A stretch of 64,000 nucleotides of DNA, taken from NCBI GenBank assembly GCA_949316235.1, contig OX438745.1, positions 8,933,001-8,997,000 of the forward strand, read 5' to 3'. This document shows, piece by piece, positions 1 to 11,789 of this stretch. Source of the DNA: Oegoconia quadripuncta. Taxonomy: Eukaryota; Arthropoda; Insecta; Lepidoptera; Autostichidae. Positions within the stretch are counted from its first letter, which is position 1. Each line of letters opens with the position of its first letter. The notes under the pieces are model-generated. The model was not told where the DNA came from. It did no database searches and saw only the letters and a program-made list of their open reading frames with translations. The position numbers and the translations under genes are program-made.

Positions 1-283
1 TAACTTGGTTCACTTGTTGCGTCAGTATCGTTTCTCAGCGGATCACACAAAACTGGAGTTCAAAATAGACGTTATGCTAAAACCTGCTGCAGGATGTGAA
101 GTAGCGATAGAAAGACGGACGTAGGAAAAGATTGAATATGACATGTCGAAGACGGCTACTGGCTGATGTATTAATTTATACTTTTGTAAAAGTAACCATT
201 TTAAAATTGAATCAATATGTGTAGAAGCACCTTTTTAGCCAGTTAGCCATATCTTGTTATGAAAATGTCGTTTAAATTAATTA
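1..283. other. Unassigned AT-rich sequence at the left edge
   Basis: No reading frame, inverted repeat or family resemblance is visible here. The retrotransposon tail that follows could begin a little inside this stretch. Confidence 0.5.
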
Positions 284-612
284 TTGTTAACCGCTGCTCA
301 ATTTAACCATTACACTTCTCACCGAAAATTAAAATTCCATCCACATCACCTGGATGAGTGGAAGTCTACCACTGTACGTTTCTCAAGAAACTTCCTACCA
401 CGTACGACCACTCTGTGGAACGGACTTCCTGCAGCGGTATTCCCGAACGAGTACGACATTGGAACCTTCAAGAAACGAGCCTACACCTTCCTCAAGGGCC
501 GGCAACGCATCTGTGACCATTTTGGTGTTGCGGGTGTCCATGGGCGGCGGTGATTGCTTTCCATCAGGTGACCCGCATGCTCGTTTGCCGCCCTCTTATA
601 TATAAAAAAAAT
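284..612 (+). pseudogene. 3' end of a non-LTR retrotransposon: reverse transcriptase C-terminus and poly(A) tail
   Basis: An 89-codon frame (284-553) matches the extreme C-terminus of the reverse transcriptase protein of lepidopteran non-LTR elements. The recognisable core is [10 protein letters not shown], then [11 protein letters not shown], then a [19 protein letters not shown] stretch and a final GVHGRR before the stop. The sequence ends with a short 3' UTR (CGTTTGCCGCCCTC) and an A-rich tail near 600-610, as expected for a 5'-truncated retroposed copy. A second copy with the same end lies at 43716-43975. None of the polymerase domain remains, so this is a dead fragment. The clade (Jockey- or CR1-like) is not resolved. 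Confidence 0.8.
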
Positions 613-1307
613 GTCAAATGTTTAGCGGTAGAAATATTTGCGCATTAAAGTGGCGCATGCACTATGTGCGAAACTATGTTTTTGTCGCATCGGATTAGTA
701 ACAGGTAGTAGGTACGTCATTCTCTGTATCATCATACTGTTAGCCTCTCAGTCCTGTGGTTGATAAGATGATGATAAATCCTGTTAGTAATAATAATAAC
801 TAAATAAATATACATAGGTACATACCTGTGTTCCATTTCGTGGAAGTCAACATCAAAGTTGCAAACTTGACTCGGGCTATAAGTTTAGGTAGTTCAGGGT
901 ACTAATTATATTATTATAATTATTTAAATACCGGGTGTCCAAAAATGAAACAGTACGCCATTTTATTTTTACTGAGAATAAAATATGAATGGTAATGATA
1001 TTAAATAAAGATTTTTTTTTAATTTTATTATTTTTATTAATATTTCTCTGTGGCTTCAATTTTACCGTGGTCAAAAAAATGCAAGAGACAACAACGTGAT
1101 ATCGCGTGATCAGCCATGAGTAATGGCGGTGGAGCACGCGATATAGTATTGTTATCCCATCGAGAGTACACACTAGGAGTATGTTTAGTAGGTCTTTGAG
1201 ACCGGTAGAGACGGAACACTCGATATCGCGAGCTTGGCAATTTAACCCGAAAGAACCCGATTAACATGAATGTCCATTTTGGAATTGTTTAGGAGTTTCC
1301 TCACCTC
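613..1307. other. Unassigned; possible single transposon terminus near 941
   Basis: The only structure noticed is CCGGGTGTCCAAAAATG at about 941. It resembles a Tc1/mariner terminal inverted repeat, but no matching opposite end was found. Overlapping minus-strand frames at 877-1267 show no domain. Confidence 0.25.
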
Positions 1308-1422
1308 TAATCCCCAAATGTGTTGGGCTTTCCGGGTCAGTAGGCTTCCACCTTCGACCTCATCTTCACTTAACATCAGGTGTGATTGAGGTCAAGTACG
1401 AACCCGTCGTGCATAAAAAAAA
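1308..1422 (+). repeat. SINE family A, 3' fragment
   Basis: This matches the right-hand third of the complete family A copy at 20960-21303: the GGGTCAGTA..CTTCCACCTTCGACCTC block, the CATCAGGTGTGATTGAGGTC block, and the terminal GTGCATAAAAAAAA tail. The tRNA-like head is missing, as in a 5'-truncated copy. Confidence 0.85.
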
Positions 1423-3100
1423 TAGCAAGGAAGAAAATGCATAACTGATTAATGCGGTATTCAACAATAAACAGAGTGATTCAAGAGGAAGGTTCATAAT
1501 TATGTTAGTATCTATGTCATTTACTGCAGTTGTACCTATAAACAATCATTAAATAAACCACTCTTCTGGCGCAGTAAGTATGTATTAACAATTATCTATG
1601 TAGCCCGCCTCTAAGCTTAGCGTGGCACTGTGTGACATATCTGAAAATTTTAACTATATAAAGTATGTATGCAATACTCATATTTTTATTCATTTCAGTT
1701 GTTTTCCCTTAATTAAAAAAAATGCCGTCATGGGGCAAAATATTAGTAAGCGCCGCTTTACAAAATGCTAGATCTAATATTGATGAACAGATTCCGTCCA
1801 TTAGTGGCCTACAAAACTGGTCACCTATGTGAAGTAATAGTTTCACCGACTGGCGAGCCACTCAGCGCGCGTAAGCTTCGGTTGAGACCCACTCCCACGC
1901 GTCCTTGTATAGGACGCCACTTTTATTGTAATGGACGGGAATAGTACCCCTATTTGTCCATAGAGGCAATCTTTACCAGCACTCGCTATTTTCCTTAATT
2001 GAATAAATCTAGCGTTTACAAACAAGGATATTATTTTTACAATGTTTCAATTTATGTTTTTTGCCATCGACTCGCTAAGAAGAAGAATTTAGAACATATT
2101 GTTAGAAATTGCATCATAATACTTCCAGTTTAAACAGGGCTGGTGACGTAGATAGCGACTGGACAAAGCTTCTCGTGTTTCAAATCTTGTCAATCTTTGT
2201 TAGATTGCTCTTAATTGCTATCTAGGCGGCGATATTTTTTTTTTGGGTTCCTGTATTCCATTAGTACTATTAATTATTCTGTGCTGCCGTCTGAGTAGCA
2301 AAATTATAAATGTTTCTAGAAGGTGATTTTTTTCGGTGGCAGGACCGGTATTGTTGGAAAAGTCATTAGTATGTGACTATAGGTTTCGAGGGTACTCAGA
2401 TCCTCTTTGATGAGCCTTTAAAAATGTACCTACATTCTAATATTAAGACGACGCAGAAAGGGCATCACAAATCGAAAAAGCTTAATATAGTTATAACGTG
2501 TATAGAATACGAAATCGAAATTTGCATATTCTATAATAATTGGTTCAATAACTTAATTAACCGCCATGATGGTGAAAAATTATATTGATATTACTCGCAA
2601 TTCTCTCTCGTTCGGTACCTAGCTGAGTTAAATACTTAGAAGAAAAATTACACTTTGAGATCCAATAAACACATTTCTTTCCAATATTTCGATCATTGTA
2701 GTGGAATGCGAAATCTTTGCTTTTCATTACTCTTCTATCATAGAGATTTGCCAGTTTTTTGTATATTACGCCAGGTAACACAGATTAGTTGTCAGTCACA
2801 TTCACACGCTCATATCAGTGATGCCATATTGGCGGAATTCCCTTCAAACGTAGGGATTTATTAAAGTTTGAGACAGATTTTAAGGTTAATTAAACCTATG
2901 GCCTTTGCGGGCATTTAAAAATTCAATAAACTTTAGGCACTGATGCAGACAAAGATGCATAAAAATACATTGTTTTTGCACGAAACAACTTTTTCTGTAA
3001 AATACACCTCTAACGTTTGTCCGGTATATTCCTGAAGATCTCAATTTTGGTGGGATTTCGAGGAGGTTTTAGGTGGAAATTCGAGACGACATCTGGCAAC
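1423..3100. other. Intergenic, nothing recognised
   Basis: Several 60-75-codon frames occur on both strands (for example 1843-2025, 2373-2588, 2557-2781), but they overlap each other and resemble no family. A slightly GC-richer patch at 1850-2030 was checked in all frames without result. Confidence 0.4.
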
Positions 3101-3296
3101 ACTAGTCTACAGGGGACGTCATCGTTGGACTGAATTTTTGAGGGGCAAGTTATTCACGAAAGTCTTGTAAATTCAAGGAAATACTTATCAATTGTTGCAT
3201 TTCTAGGCAATAAAAATGTGTGTAACACCATAAGGTCACTTATCAGTGGCGTTAAATGACTTACATTTCAGTGTTTATGAATAGACTGTCCATACA
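3101..3296 (+). promoter_or_regulatory. Putative promoter / 5' leader of the Golgin A7 gene
   Basis: This stretch lies immediately upstream of the start codon. It has a CRE-like GACGTCAT at about 3116, and an in-frame TAG at 3282-3284 that closes the frame before the ATG. A pyrimidine-containing TTACATTTCAG at about 3261-3271 looks like a splice acceptor, so an upstream non-coding exon is possible. No TATA box was identified. The transcription start cannot be fixed from sequence alone. Confidence 0.35.
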
Positions 3297-6200
3297 ATGA
3301 ATACAATGGCAAATAATCGTATTCCCTCTGGTCCGAACACTCCCGGCAGCCAGCAGACACCCACGCAACAGGGGCAGAAGATTTTCATACAGAGGGATTA
3401 TTCAGAGGGTACTGCTGTAAAATTCCAGACGAGATTCCCACCAGAATTAGAAGACAGAGTGAGTGAAAGTTCTGTTTATCTAATGTCATTTGAGTATTTA
3501 GATAGCGCCAGTTAATTGAGATTAGGACTTTGATCGGATATTTTATGATTAAATCCCTTTATACAGGCCAAAGTTTTATATTTTGAACAAAATACTGCCA
3601 CTGGATGAGAAAAAGTACTCAGTTTTATTAAAATAGATAGCAGGGTTACAGAGAGGTGCTGTGTGGTTTCGGCACTCAAATAAATAGATCCAACCCGATC
3701 CTTCCCGTGGATGTCGTAAAAGACGACTATGGAACTTTCCACCAAAAAACATCTATAGTTTTGTTTATTTAAATGCTGATGGGATCACTCCCTATCACAT
3801 GCATTTCTGTATTGTTTGGGATATCTGTGACCAACCCATTTGGGATACAGGTCGTGACGTTATGTATGTATGTAGAGTATCGTTAAGGGGATACTGAGGT
3901 ATAAATAAGACAGAAAAGTTGTGAGTTGAAGTGTTGCTAAGGGGGCAGTGGTCAGTATCGATAAATTTGTAGACTCACACTTTTTTATATTGGGAGAGTT
4001 GGGTTAGTGTGAATGAATACATGCATACCAAAAGAACCTACAACGGATTCAGAATTTACCAATATGTTTTAGATAGAGGTGGGTGCATCAAGACTTCCAT
4101 GATAAAGCCCATGACGGTTTTAAGTAGTAATGTAGTAGCTTCGCTTCAAAATTAGACAGCGATCACAAAACTAAATGTGACAATGTCAGATTTCTAATTC
4201 CTAATAATATTTTATTTGGGATGCATTAATTGTTTATCTGTAATCCGACTAATATTATTAATATCAATGTTTGGTTTTATTAAAGTTTGTCGAAGTCAAA
4301 AATATTTTATTCAATGTTGGATACAAAGATATCACTTATTGAAAATCAACTTGTTATATTTTTAAACTACATCACTTGACAAGTTGCTAGGGTTAGGGAG
4401 AAGAAGCAACAAGAAACTCTGTAACAACACATCTTCTAAATTGTTCCTTAATAACATTATATATTTGAATGAAATGTGGTACGAAGATCTAATATGTCCT
4501 AGATAAGTTTATTCTGAAATCCACTAATATTATGTCTGTTAGATTTGGATGAAATTTGGTGTGCAAATAGATTTACATATATATTTAAAGTCTGTTTCCT
4601 GTTTTTCTTTTAACTTTTTTGATTCATTTAAGCATTATTTACCCTACAATTAGTATTATCCTTTTAACCAGTGGTTGCCTGGCAGAAATCATTTCCAGTG
4701 ATTAGCCATTATATGTACCATATTTTTAATGTTCCATGTTTATGCCTACTATAACTACTGTTGGTGTTAAATGAAGAATATTTTTCTTTAACCCACTTCA
4801 TTGATGTAAATGAGCTCCACACTGGCGATGTGGCGATTATAAACTTCACTGAAAGATAAACCGAGAATCCATCGAAGTTATAAGTGGAAACCTAGTATAA
4901 TTATAAATATCATATTTTATTCATTACTTCAGTAAGTGTAAGTTACCATAGATTGACTTTAAAACCTGTAAAATCTATGGCCTGTTTCGAAATTCAACAT
5001 TCTCGACTAAGATAATAATTTGAACCAACCAGCTATCTACAAAGATTATCTTATGTATTTAATCTTTAGTGGTTCTTACTCTTACTGAATGGTGACATAT
5101 TATTACGTCAGTGCCTCCAGACATTGAAATAGACAACAAAGCTATCAACCAATATTTTAATTTATTTGTCCTTTTCACTTTTACTTTGACATATCAAATC
5201 AAAAAATCAAATCAAAAATGTTTTTATTTCTTAAGTTATAAGAATAACATTTGAAATCGTCATGACATACAGTTATCGCTCATTCACTAGCCAGTCTCCC
5301 CAGAGAAGAACGAGCAAGAAACTCCGGGGTTGCTCTTTTTAAATAAGTCAATACAAATACAATTTGAAATACCTAATTGTAAAATTTATGATTCGACAAA
5401 GAAAAATAAGAATAAAATATACTGGATAATGCCGAGCGGTTCATGTCCACGCATTCTTATCATCCAGATAGTCAGAAATTTTACAATAGCCTTTGGCACA
5501 TAGTTTCCATTTAATGGTTGTTTTAAATTTATTTAAAGACAAACTTTGAATGTCTACCGGAACCTTATTGTAAAAGCGTATACATTGTCCCTTGAATTAC
5601 TTAGTGACTTTGTGTAAGCGACTGCTATGGACAGCAAGTTTATTTTTATATCTTGTATTAACATTGTGTATTTCACAATTTTTCCTAAACAAATGCAGAT
5701 TCTTTCTTACGTTGTATATGAGCAGATCATAGATACCTGTTGTATATGAGTATTCTACGAAATATTTCAAAAAAGACTTTTAGTATGCAAAGTAGCCTAT
5801 GTGTTTCTCCAGATTCGTGTTGCCTGCACATTCTCTTTTTGAAACAGTGAGTTTGTGTTCGTTCGTGTTGTGATCTGTGTAAATTGTCTACTAAAGATGT
5901 TCCAATATAATCAAGTAATTTTTTTTTTATATTTTATTAATTTATGTTTATATTAATTACAGATAGACAGACAAACATTTGAATACACAATGGAAAGATT
6001 GAACGAGCACTTCGAGATGGCAGAGACGGCAGACTGTAGTACATACTGTGAAGGGTGCCTCGCCTGTCTGACTGCATACTTCATTTATATCTGTACAGAG
6101 ACACATTATGAAAAGGTATGATTATGTGTTATCGAAGTTTTCAAACCACCTCTGTGGCTCCTGTAAACAAACTGAGATAGCGGGTTCGATTATCGAAAGT

Positions 6201-8281
6201 ACATGTTTAGTACTCAGTTTGGTTAGTGGTAGGGTGTGTATAAATGTTCACCTGGCTAGCTACCAATATCTTATCTCAGTTTACCCACAGGCAAATGTTG
6301 ACAGCATTATTGTATTCCGGTTATTTGAGATAAGATAGCCAGTCCCCCAAATAACTTGGGGGTTCCGTGTGAGCGCACTTCCACTTTCAGCTTCACTTAA
6401 CATCAGGTGTGATTGAAAGGAAGTGTTAACTGGAATACTCTTTCATCCCCATTGCTGGAGCACAGCCTGTACTGGCTGGTGGTTAGGTCAACTGACAATC
6501 AGTGTTTTCGACTGGATTGACTTAAAGAATCCCTTCAATTAAAAACAACTGGAACCGATTGTTAAGCATGCCGTCCGAAGCACAGAAATTCTTGCATGAA
6601 AATACCCACCCACCCATGGAAGGACTGACCGCATCCGACGTCGCTTAACTTCTCTAATCGGAAACAAATAGCTAAGGTGATTCACAGTATTGTGAATAAT
6701 ATCAAGAGACAATCTGATAGTGGTTCCAAATCTGTGTGCTAATTATATGAAACGATGAGATTCAATTATCTAATCAAATAAATTTTATGGTAAGTATTGA
6801 TAATAAACTTGACATTAATAACGCTGTCGAATTGACTGACTAACAATTGCGGGTTCGACTTCTGCTAAGGCTTTGTGTGATGAATACAAACATTTAATCC
6901 CGAGTTGTGGATGTTTATATAAATACTAGCTTACTGTCCGTGACTTCGCCCGCATGATCTCGAAATATTTACTTCTTAGCATAGCCCCGTTTAACCATAA
7001 TTTTATTTATATAACTGTTTGTTTGTTTGTAAACGCTTTATTGCACAAAAAGGCAATAAGAATAAGAAGATAATAAGAATACATTAATTTTGCATTGATA
7101 CAGAAATTGAGTACAACGGCAGACTTATCCCATAGAGGGATTTCTTCCATCAACCATAGGGTTAGTTAGAAAACAGTAGATTGGGCGTATACAAATTACA
7201 GCAAATTCAAACTAAAGAACTATCGCCATCATTTAAAGGTTTCTTGGTGTTTAAAAAGAATTACAAACAATGCTGACACATTGTGTTTATTTATTTGCAT
7301 ACTAGAGTCAACATACTAATTTTTATTTTTCTAGAGTATACTTGGTTCCAGAGAAATGTTTTGTTAGGAGTACTGTAGTAGTAGAATTCTGTTAGGGGTA
7401 TACTTAGGAGTGGAAATTGAAAAAATCCCTTCTTAGTGTGCCTCGTGAGTAACCTAAAGAATTTACGTATCAAATTTTATCAACATCAGTCCATTTTTGG
7501 TCTATCTCAGGAGATTGCCTTAATATAAATTTTTATATATTTGTCTGATATCTAGTATTCACGGGTTTAGCCTAGTTTGGGACTATATAATGGGTGTAAA
7601 TCTCACACCAGGAAAACAGGAAAAATGAGGCAGGAAAAATTATTTCTAAACATGTGAGTTATCCATGTACTACATATATCGCCTATAAGAACTGAGACCG
7701 ACTTTGTCCGTCACATAACCATTGCTTAGTTTATGACTGTTTTGGTCCGGCCTACTGATTAGGAGAGGCTATGGACCATTAATTCACTACACAATCCCAG
7801 TATAAGGCATTTCAAGCTGCCAAGATTCCAAAACACAGAAATACTCTTATGAAAAAGCCACTTGTGATCACTCATCCAAGGACGTCAGTTTTATTAACTG
7901 ATTTCAAAAAAGGAAGTTCAACGTTCTTCTGTATATATTTTTTTGTATGTTCACTGATTTTGTTGATTAGTTTTTTATATAAATTTGGTTAAGATCTAAT
8001 GACGTAAACCGAAGATAGAGAATGGAACTATGCTGAAGTCGGTCGGTCCAATTATGTTTAGAATTTCTAATGATTCAAAAAACATTTTCCATCCACAGCA
8101 TCTTCGGAAAGTGTCAAAGTTCATCGCGACACAAAACGAAAGGGTGTACAACCCTCGCGGCATACACATCACAGACCCAATACTTAGAGGGCTCCGTGTC
8201 ATAGAGATAACAATAATAGACCTACCCAACTGCCAGAGTCCGACGGGCAACTCCACAGCGACGCAGATGCGGCACACCTGA
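3297..8281 (+). CDS. Golga7: Golgin subfamily A member 7 (GCP16 / Erf4-family) homologue, three coding exons
   Basis: Coding exons are 3297-3458, 5963-6115 and 8099-8281, giving 54 + 51 + 60 = 165 residues. Both introns are phase 0 with clean ends (GTGAGT..TTACAG and GTATGA..CCACAG). The first exon carries [12 protein letters not shown], then [12 protein letters not shown]. The second begins [17 protein letters not shown] and holds [20 protein letters not shown]. The third holds [20 protein letters not shown] and [16 protein letters not shown]. This order and spacing match vertebrate GOLGA7/GCP16. That Golgi-membrane protein is palmitoylated on the cysteines equivalent to C86 and C89 here, and it binds and stabilises a DHHC9-type S-acyltransferase, the animal counterpart of yeast Erf2-Erf4 that modifies Ras. 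The start is the first ATG after an in-frame TAG; a second ATG (codon 4) is also possible. The N-terminus has about 20 extra Pro/Gln/Ser-rich residues, and the C-terminus runs past the human end. The frame looks intact and functional. Confidence 0.93.
3459..5962 (+). other. Intron 1 of the Golgin A7 homologue
   Basis: The intron is 2504 bp with donor GTGAGT and acceptor TTACAG. It holds decayed repeats: a lepidopteran LINE/SINE 3' piece around 3660-3860 and a CR1-type LINE tail at 5190-5730. Neither introduces a convincing exon. Confidence 0.85.
5190..5730 (-). pseudogene. CR1/Daphne-type LINE 3' end, antisense in intron 1
   Basis: The reverse complement reads [20 protein letters not shown] followed by a stop. 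This is the typical last stretch of CR1-clade reverse transcriptase proteins in insects, with more degenerate coding sequence at higher coordinates. The following 3' UTR contains the GTTCTTCTCTGGGGAGACTGG block; related blocks occur near 4385-4440 and 46335-46400. It is frameshifted and lacks the catalytic part. Confidence 0.6.
6145..6430 (+). repeat. SINE family A, diverged near-full copy
   Basis: Head with CTCTGTGGCTC and GCGGGTTCGATTATCG (B-box-like), middle AGATAAGATAGCCAGTCCCC, and the tail block CATCAGGTGTGATTGA align in order with the 20960 copy. Many substitutions make it one of the oldest copies here. Confidence 0.8.
6440..6620. repeat. RTE-type 3' end remnant
   Basis: Contains AGCACAGCCTGTACTGGCTG, a CAGTGTTTTCGACTGG block and GCCGTCCGAAGCACAG. 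The same blocks, split by an insertion, occur at 56165-56310 and 56590-56690. It resembles the widespread 3' ends of lepidopteran RTE LINEs and their SINE partners. Confidence 0.5.
6838..6930 (+). repeat. SINE family C fragment
   Basis: Shares TGCGGGTTCGA, GTGTGATGAATACAAACATTTA and GTGGATGTTTATATAAATA with the longer copy at 15925-16133. Confidence 0.7.
7017..7165 (-). repeat. LINE 3' end, antisense (family with copies at 40258 and 58318)
   Basis: TTTGTAAACGCTTTATTGCAC, CATTAATTTTGCATTGATACA and GACTTATCCCATAGAGGGATT match the 40258-40385 copy almost base for base and the 58318-58440 copy more loosely. On the minus strand this gives a conserved 3' UTR ending in an ATAAAG-type signal. Confidence 0.7.
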
Positions 8282-8548
8282 CCACCATACGAAAACAGGG
8301 AGTTCTTCATGTAACAATTACGATACTGGTTTTAACTCGACAGTTACAGACCAGGACAATTGAGAAGTAAGAAACTTTTTTAATTATTTTTAGGGTTCGT
8401 TTTAGTACGCGTGAGGGTTTTGATAAAGTGTTGATAGGGTTTTCAACTCACGGTGTGTATTCGTTGCACTATTTTTTTTATGGATGCTGTGCGTTACCTA
8501 TGTCAAAATATTGAATGACTATATCGGCTCTCTACTGTTTTAGAGGTG

Positions 8549-8778
8549 TCGCAGACGACCATTTTAAATCGGCTACCGATTTTGTGCAGACTCGATGAAT
8601 TATTTCCATGTGATAATGTCCGTCTACAAATGTCATTCGTTTACGTTGGTGGCGACAAAAATCGAACCGGGTCGGTGAGAGTCGGTATACTTGCTCCGAT
8701 TTTTGTGGGACGTTTGCGTTACTTGTTTAAACGCCCTGTTTTATTTTTGCAAGACCTATTATAAGCGGTCGTCTGCGA
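8549..8778. mobile_element. MITE with 12-bp perfect terminal inverted repeats, in the probable 3' UTR of Golgin A7
   Basis: TCGCAGACGACC at 8549-8560 is the exact reverse complement of GGTCGTCTGCGA at 8767-8778, with partial pairing continuing inward. The 230-bp body codes for nothing recognisable. Its superfamily and target-site duplication could not be assigned. It lies between the Golgin A7 stop codon and the first AATAAA. Confidence 0.65.
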
Positions 8779-8808
8779 TAGGGTTAGATTTTGCAACAGT
8801 TACACAGA

Positions 8809-8814
8809 AATAAA
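8809..8814 (+). terminator. Candidate poly(A) signal of the Golgin A7 gene
   Basis: This is the first AATAAA after the stop codon at 8281. If used, the 3' UTR is about 550 nt and contains the MITE above. Confidence 0.4.
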
Positions 8815-10570
8815 TGAGTATTAATTTATTTCTGAGATCAGTTAAGTGATTACGGGCATTACTTTGGCTATATAATCGTCCAGATTCTACAGCAAAACTG
8901 CTGAAGGCAAGTGGCTTCTTGTTTAAAACTCACTGCCACTTTGTTTTAAGTATCTGGAAGGTTATGTAACCAAATGGGCATTATTAATTAGACATAATTG
9001 TGTAAATACAGTAACATGCTTCCTTGAAAGGTAATGCCCTCAATATAAAGAGTTAAGAATGAAGTGGTTGAATGTGCACAAAGTGAAGTGAATGAGGCAA
9101 TTGTAATTAAATACATGTCTTCTCGTCTGTTATAATGGAGTCTGTGTAATGATAGATTTAATTAAGATGGTGCATTGAGTCCAGTGGTTGATCATAGCAC
9201 TCACTTTACTCATTCTGAGGCTTGACACAAAGATCTGGGAAGTGGGTTATAAATTTTTATCAATATAGGTAAACAATTTAGATTGTAGGTAGTCGTTTTA
9301 AGGAAATAACCATTTTAAAAGTTAAATTGTATGTTTTGGCACAGTTGACCATATGAACCAAAACGATATAAAGCTTTCTTTTCAACTATTACCTAAATCC
9401 AAAATGGCTGCTCCTAAACTCATTGGGTGCACACGAAAGGCCTAAAACCTAATCATAAATAAAACAATATCTAAATATCTTGATACTGGCTATTTTCGAG
9501 ATTTCAACACTATAAATTAAAGCGATGTCAATCATTTTAATAAGCTTTTTAAGTATTATTTATAGTAAGCATTTGGCTTTTGGAGTGCACTCTATGAGTA
9601 CTTTGGAGATGATATTTGAAAAGAAATCATAATTTGTCAAGTGAGGGCGCCACCGGACCGATGCACCCTCGTACCTTATATTGCAAATATTATCATATGT
9701 AATCAGTCTATTAATAAAGCAATCTTAAGATTGAAATACAATTATTTTTGATACTGTTTAAATACGTAGTATCTCAAGTATTAACTTAGGTTCACGTCGA
9801 TTTTGAGATCGTTTTATTATTACGACCCTATATTCCTCATGCCGTCCTGACAAGGATAGCAAATTGAATGTGAACTATTGTCAAATATTCATCATTGCTT
9901 TAAAGGCTAAATCCCGTGAGGGCTTTTCCGGATGACATTTAAAAAATAATAGTAACAATTGCCTCGACAGGTGGCGCTTGTTCAAAGTCATATGTCAAAA
10001 GCAAGGACAATAATCAATAAATTTCAACTGTTTATTGATGAAAAACCGCAGATTACTGATGAGTATCTTCTTTTGATTAACACTTGTCTTCAGTGCAACG
10101 CCATCTATGGTAATCGTGGAACTGTGACCCCGAAAACCTCTCATTGTAAGCATCCTCGGAAGGAACAGAAATGTTGAATTTTGCCAACTTCGAAACTCCA
10201 TTGAACAGACTCTATTATTTAATTATAAATGACATTTTTGAATTTAAGATGTAATCGCAAACACATTGCTATGTGTTTAATAAATAATTGCAAGTGATTA
10301 GGTAACGCATTAGTCCCATTAGTTAAATAAAATGACTCAAACAAAAAACCTATTTGTAATTGACTGATTTTCGAGTGTAGAGACGTAGCATGCAAGAATT
10401 CCCTTTGCCAAAATGTTCTTCCAAATTATTGGAGACGATTTTCTTGTTGTAATTGTGAGATTAAAATACATGAGGATGTGGTAAGAGATTGAGATTGTAG
10501 TAAGAGTTGACAAGTTGTAGCGAGCATCTCAAAACATAAAATGAATGCATGAATTGAAATTTGTTACAAA
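8815..10570. other. Intergenic, nothing recognised
   Basis: AT-rich with no supported gene. Overlapping frames at 9959-10201 on both strands show no domain. Confidence 0.4.
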
Positions 10571-10640
10571 AAATAGGTCACCGCAATCATCAGCCCACAT
10601 TAGTCCACTGGTGGGCATAGGCCTCTACCAAGTCATGCAT
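10571..10640 (-). repeat. RTE LINE 3' end fragment
   Basis: CATCAGCCCACATTAGTCCACTGG followed by GGGCATAGGCCTCTACCAAG is the antisense of the common lepidopteran RTE terminus (a CCTATGCCC.. block before a GATGATG tail). Confidence 0.6.
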
Positions 10641-11785
10641 GGTTATAAATTGCTCATATTTATTATAAACTTTTCTAGTGCCTCAAAACTAAGGTTTTAT
10701 TAAAAATTTGTAAATCATGTGTGTTATGGTGCAGGTTTAGAAAAAGGGAGAATGCATTTGAAAATTGGCAACTTACAGGATTTCAGTATCATGGGGGACT
10801 GGGAAGTCCTAGTTCCTTCCCGATATTTACACGTCGACGTCATCCGGGGTCCCTTCCTGTAATCTCTGCTAATAGTTTGACATCCTCAATGTTATTAAAG
10901 TACCAGGGTCATATAGGATTCAAGCATCTTCCTTCTAAGTCACTCCTTTTGTATAACACTTTAATATTCGCATAATAATAATGCTTTCTTTTGGATGGCG
11001 CGAAATCGCTACAGTTCCTTGTTACTTTTCGGAGTAAATGCTTGCCTTTCACCTAGCCCTGATAGGTGTCCTTTTAGCAGTTTCTTTGTGATTGTTACAA
11101 TCTTACTTTTATACCTTGTCAATTTATTTTACAATTTAAAATTGATAAAAATACGCAACAGTATTTTTTTTTGTAACTTGCATTACACAATTATTATATA
11201 ATTTAGTTATTTTACTATTATAGAATATTACAACCATTCTAGTTATACGTAATTAATTACGCGTATATATAAACGCGTAAATATTTGTATGTACGTCAAG
11301 TAATCCGACTGCGAATATTTTCTACAAGACATAACCCGCCCATAGACGTCTAATGTTTGATATGTTAATTGATATGATAATGTACCTAATTAACCGGTAC
11401 CGTCTTATTGACATTTACGACATCAAGCCCACTTAAGCCCGGGGTGCGCGTGCGGAAAAGGATCAAAATACTGGGTCACAGAAAAAATATCTGGTTCAAA
11501 TTCAAGAGTTCTTTTCTTATGTTGGCTTCTAAAGAGATTGCACTTAACTTAGATTTAATAGCCTATAATTCGGGTCGAGTAGAGTGGTACGTACCACCGG
11601 GGATTGAATGATCGAGGGGACAACCGAATATCAGTCAAGGAGTTGGCCCTACTTACGTGTCTTCGACACAGCCAATCACAGGCAACAAGGTGACAGGACT
11701 AGCCAATCACTGATTCGACGTATGTAGATATTTGTTCTACTACAATTATCCTAATGTGTTGACACATCCCCTACCTTTTTTTTAG
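10641..11785. other. Intergenic, unassigned
   Basis: A moderately GC-rich block at 10790-11110 was read in all frames. The minus strand gives short open pieces such as YFNNIEDVKLLAEITGRDPG, but stops interrupt them and no family is evident. They could be a decayed exon or chance. Confidence 0.3.
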
Positions 11786-11789
11786 GTGT

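Larger units (their letters stand above)
6116..8098 (+). other. Intron 2 of the Golgin A7 homologue
   Basis: The intron is 1983 bp with donor GTATGA and acceptor TCCACAG. It contains an old SINE A copy (6145-6430), an RTE-like tail (6440-6620), a SINE C fragment (6838-6930) and an antisense LINE tail (7017-7165). The acceptor lies within an open frame that starts at 8030; homology to GOLGA7 shows that only the part from 8099 is exon. Confidence 0.85.

Noticed and set aside
8030..8281. 83-codon frame as an independent gene
   Set aside because: Only the part from 8099 is homologous to GOLGA7. The first 23 codons precede a splice acceptor and are intron.
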